Assembly: GCA_944324845.1 (NCBI GenBank) | Contig: CALUXX010000001.1 | Coordinates: forward strand, 186,001-250,000 | Direction: 5' to 3' | DNA length: 64,000 nucleotides | DNA from: Candidatus Gastranaerophilales bacterium | GTDB lineage: Bacteria; Cyanobacteriota; Vampirovibrionia; Gastranaerophilales; Gastranaerophilaceae | Notes under the pieces: model-generated | Seen by the model: the letters and a program-made list of their open reading frames with translations, nothing else | Told to the model about the DNA's origin: nothing | Databases searched by the model: none | Program-made: the position numbers and the translations under genes | In this document: positions 44,479 through 53,813 of the stretch, in pieces | How the letters are laid out: every line of letters starts with the position of its first letter | How positions within the stretch are numbered: the stretch's first letter is position 1

Positions 44479-45213
44479 TTGATTAAATTTTTAGGATTAT
44501 GCGTACAAAATTTATTTGAGTGCTTGAAGTATTTATTCGGGGGAAATGTAAAGTTCCGAAATGTTATTTCCCAAGCAGCTTCTATTAGTTATGATTCTTT
44601 GCCTATTTCGCTTATTATTGTTTTTATTTCAGCTGCGGTTATTGCAATTCAGGTTTCAAAAGAGTTTTTAATGACCGGTGCTGAAGCTTATATTGGCGGA
44701 ACTATTGCAGTTGTTATGATTAGAGAAATTGCTCCTGGGTTTGTTGCTCTTGCGATAGGTGCTCGTGCTGGTACTGCTATTTCTGCTGAAATTGCTAATA
44801 TGCAAGTTACATCTCAAGTTGATGCAATTAAAACTTTAAAAATTAGTCCTGTAGGTTACTATTTTACTCCAAGAATTCTCGCTTCTGCAATTACCGTTCC
44901 TATGGTTGTGTTGATTGCCGAATTTATTGGTATTGTTGGTGGTATGGTTATCGCTTGGGGTACTATTAATCTTAACCCTGCAAGGTATATGGCTTCTGCT
45001 TGGGCTTGGATGGCTACTAAGGATATTTATATTAGTTTATTAAAAGCGTGTATCTTTGGTGCTTTAATAGCTCTTGTTTGCGCAACAAAAGGTTACGAAA
45101 CAAGAGGCGGCGCTAAAGAAGTTGGTACTTCAACTACTCAAGCCGCTATTCTTTCTACTATCTATATGTTAGTAGCAGATTTTCTAATTAATCTTGTTTT
45201 TTATATTACCTAA
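44479..45213 (+). CDS. mlaE: MlaE/YrbE-family ABC transporter permease
   Basis: A 244-residue protein with about five membrane helices. The MlaE core is visible: SLIIVFISAAVIAIQ, VMIREIAPGFVALAIGARAGTAISAEIANM and the D-A-I-K-T-L coupling segment. This permease moves phospholipids between the inner and outer membranes with an ATPase (MlaF) and an MCE protein (MlaD), whose genes are not in this window. The start is TTG, supported by AGAAGGGG 9 bases upstream. It stands alone between two unknown genes. Confidence 0.92.
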   Translation: MIKFLGLCVQNLFECLKYLFGGNVKFRNVISQAASISYDSLPISLIIVFISAAVIAIQVSKEFLMTGAEAYIGGTIAVVMIREIAPGFVALAIGARAGTAISAEIANMQVTSQVDAIKTLKISPVGYYFTPRILASAITVPMVVLIAEFIGIVGGMVIAWGTINLNPARYMASAWAWMATKDIYISLLKACIFGALIALVCATKGYETRGGAKEVGTSTTQAAILSTIYMLVADFLINLVFYIT

Positions 45214-45225
45214 GTTTATCTTATT

Positions 45226-46992
45226 TTAAATGTTTTGTTTATAAACTTGATCTGTGTAAGATTCTATATATGGTGTATCAATTTCAAATACGTGAACTCT
45301 TCCAGGTCCAAGGTCTACTGCTACTTTTCCTTGTGATACTTGGAATTTGCTATCTTCACCGTATGAAGGTAATAAGTTTTCAAGTTTTTGGCGTTCTTTT
45401 AATGTCGGTACAATGACATTTCCTGTTGTTCTTCTGTTAACATTGCGATTTGCTATAACTAATATTGTTTTTCCTCTTTTGTGTCTTGCAAATGCAATAA
45501 TTTGATCTTTTTTATCGCCTTCTTTGTTCAATACTATATATGAACCTGTACTGATTAAGTCTATGTATTTATCTCTGAATTTCATTGCGTCAGTAAAGAA
45601 TTCTCCGATTTCTGGATTCTCTCCGCCAGGTTTACGTGATAAATTGAAAATATCAAGCTTCCCTTCGTGAGTTTTCATCTCATTAGAATCAGTTTGAGTC
45701 TTTTCGTTATATGTATTTCCATATTTATAAGTGTAATAATCTCCTGATTGGAAACCATCTACCGAATATGGATTTAACATTGGTAAGGTTGCTTGTAAAC
45801 CTGATGTTAAATTACAATATACAGTACCGCCATGGAACATTGGTGATATGTCATCGTGAGTTGCGAATGAACCGATTAATGATTTACCTTTTTCCAATCT
45901 GTATGACATATTTAGATTATCAATTACGTAATTGTGTAATTCTTTTGCTGTGTTCCATTCATTAAAAATGTGATACTGTCCATAGTATGTATCAAAACCT
46001 GCTCTTAATGAGTCTTCAGGTCTATCATAAGGCATGTTTGCTTGTGGTGATGCATCTTCATATGTATATGTTTCTGCTAACCAAGCAAATTCAGGATTCC
46101 TTTTTCTTGAGTATGGAATTAAAATGTCCCAAAATTCAACAGGTTTTGCTCTGGCTACGTCTGCTCTAATTCCGTCAACTCCTGCATCTATTAACATATC
46201 AACAAATTTTCTGTGATATTCAAGTAGCTCAGGATTTAATGTTCTTTTTCCTTCATCTTCCCAAGGTTCAAACATTCTAATATCGTACCAACCTTGTGGT
46301 GTTTTTGCTAAACCGTTTCGTTCATGAGCCATTAGATCAGGTCTGTTTTCATATAATGTAAATGATGCACAACTTGGCATATCTACCATAACTCTTATGC
46401 CTCTGTTATGACATGCATCTACAAATGCTTTGAATTGTTCTTTATCTGAGCGTGGATCATTTTTATCAACTAACATTGGGTCTATTTTTAATAAATCTTC
46501 CGGGGAATATACAGAGCCTGCTGTTCCCATTGCGTTTTCTTTTCCTGGTGGATTTATTGGTAATACGTGTAGTGTATTGTAGCCTTGTGCTTTTATTTCA
46601 TCAAGTCGTTTTATTCCATTTAAAAATGTTCCGCAAGTTTCGTTTTGATCTATATATTCATTGCCGTTTTTATCTTGAGCATTAAACGTTCTTGGCACCA
46701 TTGCTAGTATTTTTACTCTGTTTGTTAAAAATAAGGTTCGCAAGTCATTTTTGTATGGTTTTACAGGCTCAGTATTTATTTCTGATACCGGTTTTACTAC
46801 AGGTTTATTTGCATTTGCTATATTTTCCAAATATTGACTTAATAAATTACTTCCGGTCAAGCCTGTTCTAATTGTCGGTTGACTTTGGATTTCTGATATT
46901 GGATTTGTTGTTTGGGTTGTTATAGCGGTATTTCTATATTTGTCCAAAAAATTAGAGCCAAAAGTTGTTTTGTTATAATTCATTGTAATCAT
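45226..46992 (-). CDS. GH13 alpha-amylase-family protein with duplicated N-terminal module
   Basis: A 588-residue protein. The GH13 barrel has region I-like VMVDMPSCAS, nucleophile Asp in GIRADVARA, acid/base Glu in WLAETYT and the third acid in FATHDDISP, so it should be active on alpha-glucans. A C-terminal all-beta domain ends at about 580. There is no signal peptide, so a cytoplasmic role in glycogen use is likely. The first 77 residues contain two copies of a 30-residue module (GSN-[F/L]-L..Y, then P-[I/V]-S-E-I). D107-x-N-x-N-x3-D-x2-E118 resembles a calcium-binding loop. The start overlaps the previous gene's stop (TAATG). Confidence 0.9.
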   Translation of the reverse strand: MITMNYNKTTFGSNFLDKYRNTAITTQTTNPISEIQSQPTIRTGLTGSNLLSQYLENIANANKPVVKPVSEINTEPVKPYKNDLRTLFLTNRVKILAMVPRTFNAQDKNGNEYIDQNETCGTFLNGIKRLDEIKAQGYNTLHVLPINPPGKENAMGTAGSVYSPEDLLKIDPMLVDKNDPRSDKEQFKAFVDACHNRGIRVMVDMPSCASFTLYENRPDLMAHERNGLAKTPQGWYDIRMFEPWEDEGKRTLNPELLEYHRKFVDMLIDAGVDGIRADVARAKPVEFWDILIPYSRKRNPEFAWLAETYTYEDASPQANMPYDRPEDSLRAGFDTYYGQYHIFNEWNTAKELHNYVIDNLNMSYRLEKGKSLIGSFATHDDISPMFHGGTVYCNLTSGLQATLPMLNPYSVDGFQSGDYYTYKYGNTYNEKTQTDSNEMKTHEGKLDIFNLSRKPGGENPEIGEFFTDAMKFRDKYIDLISTGSYIVLNKEGDKKDQIIAFARHKRGKTILVIANRNVNRRTTGNVIVPTLKERQKLENLLPSYGEDSKFQVSQGKVAVDLGPGRVHVFEIDTPYIESYTDQVYKQNI

Positions 46993-49541
46993 TATTTTGC
47001 CTCCTTATTTTTCCAAGGATTTTTGTTTCTTCCAATAAATAGTTGAGCTAGTAATGTTACTCCAATTAGCCCTGCACCTAATTTTCCAAATACACTGAAC
47101 CATTTACCACTGTTAAACATGTTGTGGAATGCTTTATAGGCAACATCTGCCGGTGCGCATCCTGTTAGTATAAATCTTTGTTCTGATGTTGATTTTACTT
47201 TTCTTCCATCTACAAGATGATTTGGTTTTGCAAAATAGAAGTCTCCTCCAAGAATTTCTAGTGCATCTTTTCTGAAATTCCTGAAATCATCCCAGAATCC
47301 TGATTTCTTTATTTTTTCTGCTGTATCTGGGTGTAAGTCTTCTCCATACATTAATTTCATTACGGACTCAAAGTAATGCCTATCATTTGCAAATTCAACA
47401 CATTCTTTTTCGCCTACTCCTAAGTATTGATTTATTACTTTTCCATTTGCCGTTTCTATTTGTCTATAGTCACTCTTATTTGCTTCAGGATTTCGTAATT
47501 GCCAGAATTTAACTGCAAAGTCTGAAGTATGACCTTCTAGCATTATTGTTTTTGCTAGTTCTACCATTTCTTCTTTTACTTCTTTTGGTATCCTATTATT
47601 TAATATTGCAGTATCTCGACCATCTAAATGGGCTATTCTGTAATATAAATCTGCAAAGTTTAAGAATCTATAGAATGAACTTTTTACACCTTTTATTCTG
47701 TCATCTACAAATTTTAGCATTAATTGTCTTGATGAAGTGTTTGGTGAAACTATATTTCCATAACCATCAATTATTCCTCCTATTGATGATGCGGTATGTC
47801 TCATTCCATTTCCTAATAAGGTCTTTGCTGTGTTATCACAAGTTGAATTAACTATTGTTTTATATGCGTTTTCATCTTGGGTCATATCTATTTGTGTTGA
47901 TTTGCTGTATAAATTAGATAATAAGTTTTCCATCTTATCGATGAATTTTGTATAACTTTCTTTATTTGCAACTATTGATTCCATTTTATTACGTAGAATT
48001 TCTGTTGCTATTTCATTATCTATTCTTGCTTGTTTTATTTCATCTTGTGTAAAGTTCATTGCTTTAAATATTTCATCAGACATGTGGTTCCAAATATTGG
48101 CAAGTCCTGTTTCCGGAGCTTGGGCAACTTTTATGTAAGCATATCTGTCTAGAACTGCACTTTCTGCTTTGAATGTATTTAATCTATCACTTACGGCTTT
48201 TATTGTTTTTACTTTTTCCGGTGTTAAGATTTCTGCAGGTTCAAGTTTTAACGCCTCAAATAATGGTGAATCTTTTCCTAACTTTTGTGAATGAACTATT
48301 TTCTTTGCGTTAAATTGAAGTTGTTTTTTGGTTCTTTCATCCACTTCTGATGATATATCTTCTATATTTTTGGTTAATATGCGTTGTAATGTTTTTGAAT
48401 GTTCTGTAAAATCATTATATGTGCCATTTAGCAAACCTTTACTTGTAAATTCTTCTGTTAGTGTTTGAGCATTCGGTATTATTCTTTCTACAATATTTTC
48501 AGGAAGTTTTATCGGTTTTAATACTTCTCTTATAGTATCTTGAATTGCTTTTACGCTATTATCTGTGATTTTATAGTTTTTATCTTGCGGTAATAGCAAA
48601 TCTAAATCTCTTTTTAAACTATCACTAACTACTTTATCAAGTCCGTTTGATATGTTTTTGTGTAAAGATTCTACTAATTCTTTTGTTATTGGTTTGCCTT
48701 CATTTTCTGTTAATATTTTTGCTAATTCGGCACTGCCTTTGCTGAAATCATATTTTTTGATTTCTTGTGGGAAGTGTTCTAAAAGATTATCTGCAAATTT
48801 ATCCATTTTTTGATCTGTAATTTTATTTACAGGTTTTTCTAAAGCGTTACATAATAACGCACTTATTAATGGTGTTGCAAATCCTGAGGTTAACATCCAT
48901 AGGGTGTTATTTTGTAATGCAATTTGACGCATTTTTTCTTGTATTGCATTTCTTCTGTTTGGTATATCTTTTGGTATTCCTAATCTGTCACCAATTCTAT
49001 TGATTACATCGTCTGGGTATAAGTCCCAAGGTATAAATTGGTGATCTTGGTAAAATAATTTCTTTCTTCCATAATTATCTTCGTAATATTGTCTTACGTT
49101 GAATCCATGCACTAATTGTGCCGGAAGTTGGATAAATAATTTCGGCCATAAATCCATTGCTGCAAAAAATGTTCCAAATCCTATAAATTCAAATAATTTA
49201 GTTTTTGGAGTTTGTTTTTTAGTGAATAAATATGATGCCAAAACCAATCCGCCAAATTTCATTCCAACATCATTTAAGCGTCCTAGTTCGTGATCGTTTG
49301 CTTTTCCTCTTAGTGCGTGATAAAAAGCTTTTATGTCATATTTTATATCTTTTTGAATTTCTGCCGGATAATCCATAATTGTCGGGTTCAAAAGTTTTCC
49401 GTTGCTTGGCAATGGCTTTATAAATGTTCTGTTTGTTAGTTCTCTGTGAACATCAAAATCTCTTGATACCTTATCAGACTGATATTGTTGTGTGTTTGGA
49501 TTGTTTCTTATGTATGATTGTAGTATATTTGTTGTTCTCAT
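46992..49541 (-). CDS. Uncharacterised 849-residue membrane-associated protein
   Basis: I recognise no known family. Hydrophobic stretches occur at about 93-107, 125-140, 210-232 and near the C-terminus (WFSVFGKLGAGLIGVTLLAQLF), with a long charged helical middle of about 450 residues. A block LPAQLVHGF..FIPWDLYPDD (about 144-187) has a counterpart in the gene upstream, which has KPIQMITGI..FPRWDLLYGD. The gene starts right after that gene's stop and its own stop overlaps the amylase start, so the three are one operon. The middle region has heptad-like spacing. Confidence 0.78.
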   Translation of the reverse strand: MRTTNILQSYIRNNPNTQQYQSDKVSRDFDVHRELTNRTFIKPLPSNGKLLNPTIMDYPAEIQKDIKYDIKAFYHALRGKANDHELGRLNDVGMKFGGLVLASYLFTKKQTPKTKLFEFIGFGTFFAAMDLWPKLFIQLPAQLVHGFNVRQYYEDNYGRKKLFYQDHQFIPWDLYPDDVINRIGDRLGIPKDIPNRRNAIQEKMRQIALQNNTLWMLTSGFATPLISALLCNALEKPVNKITDQKMDKFADNLLEHFPQEIKKYDFSKGSAELAKILTENEGKPITKELVESLHKNISNGLDKVVSDSLKRDLDLLLPQDKNYKITDNSVKAIQDTIREVLKPIKLPENIVERIIPNAQTLTEEFTSKGLLNGTYNDFTEHSKTLQRILTKNIEDISSEVDERTKKQLQFNAKKIVHSQKLGKDSPLFEALKLEPAEILTPEKVKTIKAVSDRLNTFKAESAVLDRYAYIKVAQAPETGLANIWNHMSDEIFKAMNFTQDEIKQARIDNEIATEILRNKMESIVANKESYTKFIDKMENLLSNLYSKSTQIDMTQDENAYKTIVNSTCDNTAKTLLGNGMRHTASSIGGIIDGYGNIVSPNTSSRQLMLKFVDDRIKGVKSSFYRFLNFADLYYRIAHLDGRDTAILNNRIPKEVKEEMVELAKTIMLEGHTSDFAVKFWQLRNPEANKSDYRQIETANGKVINQYLGVGEKECVEFANDRHYFESVMKLMYGEDLHPDTAEKIKKSGFWDDFRNFRKDALEILGGDFYFAKPNHLVDGRKVKSTSEQRFILTGCAPADVAYKAFHNMFNSGKWFSVFGKLGAGLIGVTLLAQLFIGRNKNPWKNKEAK

Positions 49542-50588
49542 CTAGCACACCACACTTTCTTTTTTAGGATTAATCACGTCATTATGTTTTTGTGGTTTTT
49601 GAGTCAGGTGTACTGAATTTGCTACACCTAAAACTGTTGTTATCGCTGCTAAACCTAATAGTGCTTTCCCTGCATGCTTTGTTATCGGCGATTTAGAATG
49701 AACCGGTCCTTCATATAAAGCTTTTGCACTTCTTACTAAACTTCTGCCGAAAACTTTTAGGGAATGCATAAAATCTTTTCCTTTCCATACTTTTAGGGTT
49801 GCAGCCTTAAAGTAATCATCCCACGGCTTTTGGAATGCTAATGCTACAGCTGTTACTGCCCATAAAAATGATGAAAAACTCTTTGCTAATTTTGATTTTA
49901 CCAATACTTCTTTGTATATAGGTTTTACGTCTTGGTCGGAATCGTTCAAGTCTGTTCCTAATCCATTTTTCTGTGCGATTTTATCATATCTGAAGTTTCT
50001 CGCTTCACCTTTTTTAGGATCTCCATATAATAAATCCCATCTTGGAAAATCTACACTTTCTCCAACCTTATGATATTCAATACTTGTTAAATCATCATAA
50101 ACACCAGGTCTTTCTTGTAAGAAGTAATTAACTTTTGCATATGGAAGTTCTGTATCTATGCCTGTTATCATTTGGATTGGTTTTGTAACCAATACTTTTG
50201 ATGCTTCTTTGGCTAAGGCATATAATAATACTCCTAATGCCATTTTGTTGCCTAATTTTGCCGCTTTTATTGCTGCATTGTGTGAAAAATGCTTGTTAAC
50301 ACTGTTAAATATCGAAATTAATGTTGCACTACCAATTATGAATGGTACGTTTTGTCCCAGTGTTAAAAATTCATAAAAGTTTGAATTGATACTTCCTTTT
50401 AAACCTTTTGCAGGATATATTGTGAACGCTTTAGTTAATTTGTCTAAACCTATCCTCGTTCTTGTTGCAAAATTGTTGTTTAATAAGGTATCCTCATCGT
50501 ATGCAGAATCCGCCCCTGTTTTTTCTTTCGGCTCTGATTTAAATGTTACTAATCTGTTTTCCCTAAAATTACTAATCGGTGATATCAT
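49542..50588 (-). CDS. Uncharacterised 348-residue membrane protein
   Basis: I recognise no known family. The N-terminus carries V-T-F-K-S (14-18). Hydrophobic segments lie at about 78-95, 112-128, 243-258 and 318-334 (LLGLAAITTVLGVANSV). The block KPIQMITGI...FPRWDLLYGD matches a block of the next gene's product. It is the first gene of a three-gene operon ending in the GH13 enzyme. An inverted repeat lies 39-62 bases upstream of its start. Confidence 0.75.
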   Translation of the reverse strand: MISPISNFRENRLVTFKSEPKEKTGADSAYDEDTLLNNNFATRTRIGLDKLTKAFTIYPAKGLKGSINSNFYEFLTLGQNVPFIIGSATLISIFNSVNKHFSHNAAIKAAKLGNKMALGVLLYALAKEASKVLVTKPIQMITGIDTELPYAKVNYFLQERPGVYDDLTSIEYHKVGESVDFPRWDLLYGDPKKGEARNFRYDKIAQKNGLGTDLNDSDQDVKPIYKEVLVKSKLAKSFSSFLWAVTAVALAFQKPWDDYFKAATLKVWKGKDFMHSLKVFGRSLVRSAKALYEGPVHSKSPITKHAGKALLGLAAITTVLGVANSVHLTQKPQKHNDVINPKKESVVC

Positions 50589-50626
50589 GATAACTCCACA
50601 AATTTACATCATTAGAATACGCGTCA

Positions 50627-50650
50627 AGATAAAATTTTGTTATTTTATCT
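50627..50650. promoter_or_regulatory. Inverted repeat upstream of the 348/849/GH13 operon
   Basis: A perfect 9-base inverted repeat AGATAAAAT-(6)-ATTTTATCT, next to a TTGACG on the minus strand. It has no T-run, so an operator is more likely than a terminator; this is inference. Confidence 0.35.
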
Positions 50651-50681
50651 CCATTTTTTTTACAATTATTAACAATCTTTT

Positions 50682-51530
50682 TTATCTATAAATATTGAAA
50701 AAGATTAATGTGAATACACCCATTATAACACAATAATATCCGAATATATTTAGTGAAAATTTTGAAATAAATTTCATGAAATATTTGATACACAAATATC
50801 CTACAATTCCTGAAATTATTGTTCCGATAATAATAGATGTCCAGTTATATCCTGCAGCTTCTGCCATGTCAATTTTGACAAGCGGATAAACCATTGAGGC
50901 TCCCATAATTATTGGGACACTCAATAAAAAAGAATATCTTGCGGCAGTTTGTCTGTCAAGTCCTAAAAATAATCCTGCTGCGATTGTCCAGCCAGATCTT
51001 GATAAACCGGGTAATACTGCCACTCCCTGTGCTAATCCGATTAATAGTGCTTGGATTAGATTTATTTCTGTTGATTTTGAATCCTTTTTCTTTGATAAAT
51101 ATTCACTGAAAAATAACGCACCTCCTGTTAAAATTAATAGTCCGCCAACTATTGCCGGATGAAATACTAAATGGCTTGCAAATTTCTCTAATGGAAGTGC
51201 TAAGATTATTGTTACTATTGTTCCTAAGATTATGTATAAGCCTAATTTCGCATCTGTTGTTCCGTAATTTTTTGTTTTGATTGCTTGCCATAAGGCTTTA
51301 CATATATCCCAAATCTCTTTTCTAAAATAAATTAAAACAGCAATTAATGTTCCAAAGTGCAGCATGATGTCAAAGAAAATTTCTTGAGTAGAATGCTCTT
51401 GTTGGATTGTTACTTGTTTAAATATTTTATAAAAATTTGATGTAAAAACTATATGTGCAGAACTTGATATTGGTAAAAATTCACTCAAGCCCTGTACCGC
51501 TCCCATTAGTGATGATGCTATTAAATCCAT
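50682..51530 (-). CDS. uppP: Undecaprenyl-diphosphatase
   Basis: A 282-residue BacA/UppP-type membrane protein with about eight helices. The two catalytic loops are QGLSEFLPISSSAHIV near residue 14-29 and LPGLSRSGWTIAAGLFLGL near 165-185, including the Ser-Arg-Ser-Gly motif. It recycles undecaprenyl pyrophosphate for peptidoglycan and LPS assembly. It lies 24 bases after queD, at the end of the kds-queD run. Confidence 0.96.
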   Translation of the reverse strand: MDLIASSLMGAVQGLSEFLPISSSAHIVFTSNFYKIFKQVTIQQEHSTQEIFFDIMLHFGTLIAVLIYFRKEIWDICKALWQAIKTKNYGTTDAKLGLYIILGTIVTIILALPLEKFASHLVFHPAIVGGLLILTGGALFFSEYLSKKKDSKSTEINLIQALLIGLAQGVAVLPGLSRSGWTIAAGLFLGLDRQTAARYSFLLSVPIIMGASMVYPLVKIDMAEAAGYNWTSIIIGTIISGIVGYLCIKYFMKFISKFSLNIFGYYCVIMGVFTLIFFNIYR

Positions 51531-51554
51531 TAGTTAACTTCTCCTTTAAACATG

Positions 51555-51917
51555 CTATTCGGCTTCATAATATGAACAGCATGAGGTTTGTGTTTCCCAC
51601 ACTGTTATCTTGCTCAACTGTACTATTCTCTCTTTTAATTTTGTGTATATATATGCAGAAATCATTTCGCTTGAAGGGCTTTCTCCTGCAAATTCAGGTA
51701 GGTCATTCAAATCTTTATGATCTAATGTATCCAGTACGTTATTTAACTCTTTTTTTAATATTTTGTAGTCTATTAAAATATTACTTTTATCAAGAGTTTC
51801 TCCCTTTACAAAGGCTTCTACCATCCAATTATGACCATGCTGATTTTCACATTCTCCATCATAGTTTAATAAGTGATGTGCTGCAGAAAAATATGCCTGT
51901 GTTTTTATTTCGTACAT
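51555..51917 (-). CDS. queD: 6-carboxy-5,6,7,8-tetrahydropterin synthase
   Basis: A 120-residue protein. Zinc-binding residues are visible in FSAAHHL and HGHNW. The catalytic Cys is in GECENQHGH, and PSSEMISAYIYTKL is also typical. It makes a precursor of queuosine, a wobble-base modification. No other que gene is near. It is placed between kdsC and uppP, which is a housekeeping-type neighbourhood and not a queuosine operon. Confidence 0.92.
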   Translation of the reverse strand: MYEIKTQAYFSAAHHLLNYDGECENQHGHNWMVEAFVKGETLDKSNILIDYKILKKELNNVLDTLDHKDLNDLPEFAGESPSSEMISAYIYTKLKERIVQLSKITVWETQTSCCSYYEAE

Positions 51918-51944
51918 TTATTTATCCCTTCAAATTAATATCTC

Positions 51945-52448
51945 TTACTCTTCTATTTTATTATCAAAAATAAAATCGCACAACTGGCGAACTGCTCCTC
52001 TGCCGCCATTTAGTGTTGACGTGAAATTACAAACTTTTTTTACTTTATCCACTGCATCCCCCGGGCATGCCGCTATTGCTACTTTTTCCAAAATGCAAAT
52101 ATCAGGTTCGTCATCTCCCATATATGAAACTTGCGAAAAATCAAGTTCATATTTTTGCATAATGGCTTCTAATATTGGTAACTTATTGCGCACCCCTTGG
52201 AAAACTTCCGTTACCCTTAAGTCTGATGCTCGTCTATCTACGGTGCCGTTGTTTCGACCTGTTATTATTGCTGTTATATAACCGTTTTTGGTCATCTTCG
52301 CAAGTCCATGCCCGTCTTTTGCATTAAATGTTTTGTATTCAATACCGTTTTCATCGTATGTGATGCTTCCGTCGGTCATTACTCCGTCAACATCGAATGC
52401 CAAAAGTTTAATTTTACTTGCTTTTTCTTTTAATTCTTCAAAACTCAT
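51945..52448 (-). CDS. kdsC: 3-deoxy-D-manno-octulosonate 8-phosphate phosphatase
   Basis: A 167-residue HAD-superfamily phosphatase without a cap domain. The D-V-D-G-V-M-T-D-G motif lies near residue 19-27, followed by GLAKMTKNGYITAIITGR and YMGDDEPDICIL. It removes phosphate from Kdo 8-phosphate. The start overlaps kdsD's stop by 1 base. With kdsD it supports an LPS-type outer membrane. Confidence 0.93.
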   Translation of the reverse strand: MSFEELKEKASKIKLLAFDVDGVMTDGSITYDENGIEYKTFNAKDGHGLAKMTKNGYITAIITGRNNGTVDRRASDLRVTEVFQGVRNKLPILEAIMQKYELDFSQVSYMGDDEPDICILEKVAIAACPGDAVDKVKKVCNFTSTLNGGRGAVRQLCDFIFDNKIEE

Positions 52449-53479
52449 TATGCAACCCCTGCTCTAAGCAAATCATGAACGTGAATTACTCCGATTGGTT
52501 TGTTCATTTCATCAACGACAGGAAGTGCTGTTATTGAAAATTTTTCCATAAGATTTAAGGCTGATGCTGCATATGCTTCTTCTGTAATTTTTTTAGGATT
52601 TGCTGTCATTACTTCGCTTACCTTCAAACCTTCAAGTTTTGTGTGGCGCATAACTGTTCTTCTTATGTCCCCATCTGTTAGCACACCCGTTAAATTGCCT
52701 TCTGAATTTAATATCATAGTCATTCCAAGACCATATTCTGAAATCATTTTTACAACGTCTAGGAAAGTTTCAGAATCTTTAACGATTGGCATTTTTTCGC
52801 CTGTAATCATTAAGTCTTTTACTTTGTAGGTCAAGCCTTTTCCTAATTTCCCTGATGGGTGGAACATTAAAAAGTCTTCTTTGGTAAATCCTTTTTTCTC
52901 CATTAGGCAAACTGCCAGTGTATCACCCATTGCAAGGGTTGCTGTTGTACTTGCAGTTGGAGCTTTCCCAAGTGGACATGCTTCTTTTTCTACTGATATA
53001 TCAAGAACTACTTCACTTGTTTTTGCAAGTGTTGAATTAAGGTTGCCTGTCATTCCTATCATTGGGCAGCCAAATCTTTTTATTAGCGGTAATAAATTCA
53101 TCAATTCTTGAGTTTCTCCGCTGTTTGAAATTGCAATAATGACATCATCCCTTGTTATTATCCCTGAATCTCCATGGGTACTTTCTGCAGGATGCAAAAA
53201 GTATGCAGGTGTTCCTGTTGATGACATTGTGGCTGCAATTTTTTTGCCGATAATTCCTGATTTACCCATTCCTGTAACTATTACACGACCTTTGCAGTTG
53301 TATAATATATCTATTGCTTTATCAAATTCTTCTCCAATGTTTTCCTTTAATCGTAGAATTGATTTTGCTTCTATATCAAGAACTTCTTTTGCAAGTTCAT
53401 TAATTCTGCTTAATGTCATAGCTACCATATCCACCTCACTTACCCTTTTATCTGTTATTATATTATAAATATCCTCCAT
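52448..53479 (-). CDS. kdsD: D-arabinose 5-phosphate isomerase (KdsD/KpsF)
   Basis: A 343-residue protein. The SIS domain has VTGMGKSGIIGKKIAATMSSTG and HGDSGI-x-T-R-D-D followed by ISNSGETQE. Two CBS domains follow, with the end GVIHVHDLLRAGVA. It converts ribulose 5-phosphate to arabinose 5-phosphate, the first step towards Kdo. It is the first gene of the kdsD-kdsC-queD-uppP run. A ribosome site GGAGG lies before the gene. Confidence 0.95.
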   Translation of the reverse strand: MEDIYNIITDKRVSEVDMVAMTLSRINELAKEVLDIEAKSILRLKENIGEEFDKAIDILYNCKGRVIVTGMGKSGIIGKKIAATMSSTGTPAYFLHPAESTHGDSGIITRDDVIIAISNSGETQELMNLLPLIKRFGCPMIGMTGNLNSTLAKTSEVVLDISVEKEACPLGKAPTASTTATLAMGDTLAVCLMEKKGFTKEDFLMFHPSGKLGKGLTYKVKDLMITGEKMPIVKDSETFLDVVKMISEYGLGMTMILNSEGNLTGVLTDGDIRRTVMRHTKLEGLKVSEVMTANPKKITEEAYAASALNLMEKFSITALPVVDEMNKPIGVIHVHDLLRAGVA

Positions 53480-53538
53480 GTGATGTATTTTTGCAAAATC
53501 TTTATAAAAATTTAAGATTATTTTTCGTTATATTTTAT

Positions 53539-53754
53539 ATGAAAAATTTGCATGATAATAGTTTGGGAAATAGCGTTGAAATTATTGATTTGACTAATAA
53601 AAATTTGTTTGAGTCAATTCAAATTATTATTAATACTTCTACTTCTTGTATGTGTAAAAAATCTTTTTCAAAATTAAAATATAAGTCAAATATTCCTAAT
53701 ATTGAAAAAACTGTTAAGGATATTCCAATTTTATCATCCGTTGAATTTGTTTAA
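53539..53754 (+). CDS. Possible small hypothetical protein (71 aa)
   Basis: An ORF in the gap between kdsD and the peptide-transporter genes. It encodes a soluble polar protein starting MKNLHDNSL, with Ile-rich and Lys-rich parts and a CMC pair. A TATATT lies 5 bases ahead of the ATG and no ribosome site is visible, so expression from this ATG is doubtful. Codon use looks like the neighbours. No family is recognised. Confidence 0.35.
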   Translation: MKNLHDNSLGNSVEIIDLTNKNLFESIQIIINTSTSCMCKKSFSKLKYKSNIPNIEKTVKDIPILSSVEFV

Positions 53755-53813
53755 TTTTAAGAATTGTCCTTCAGATTAGTTATAATTAATCTTTTTTATG
53801 CTATCCTTTGGTT

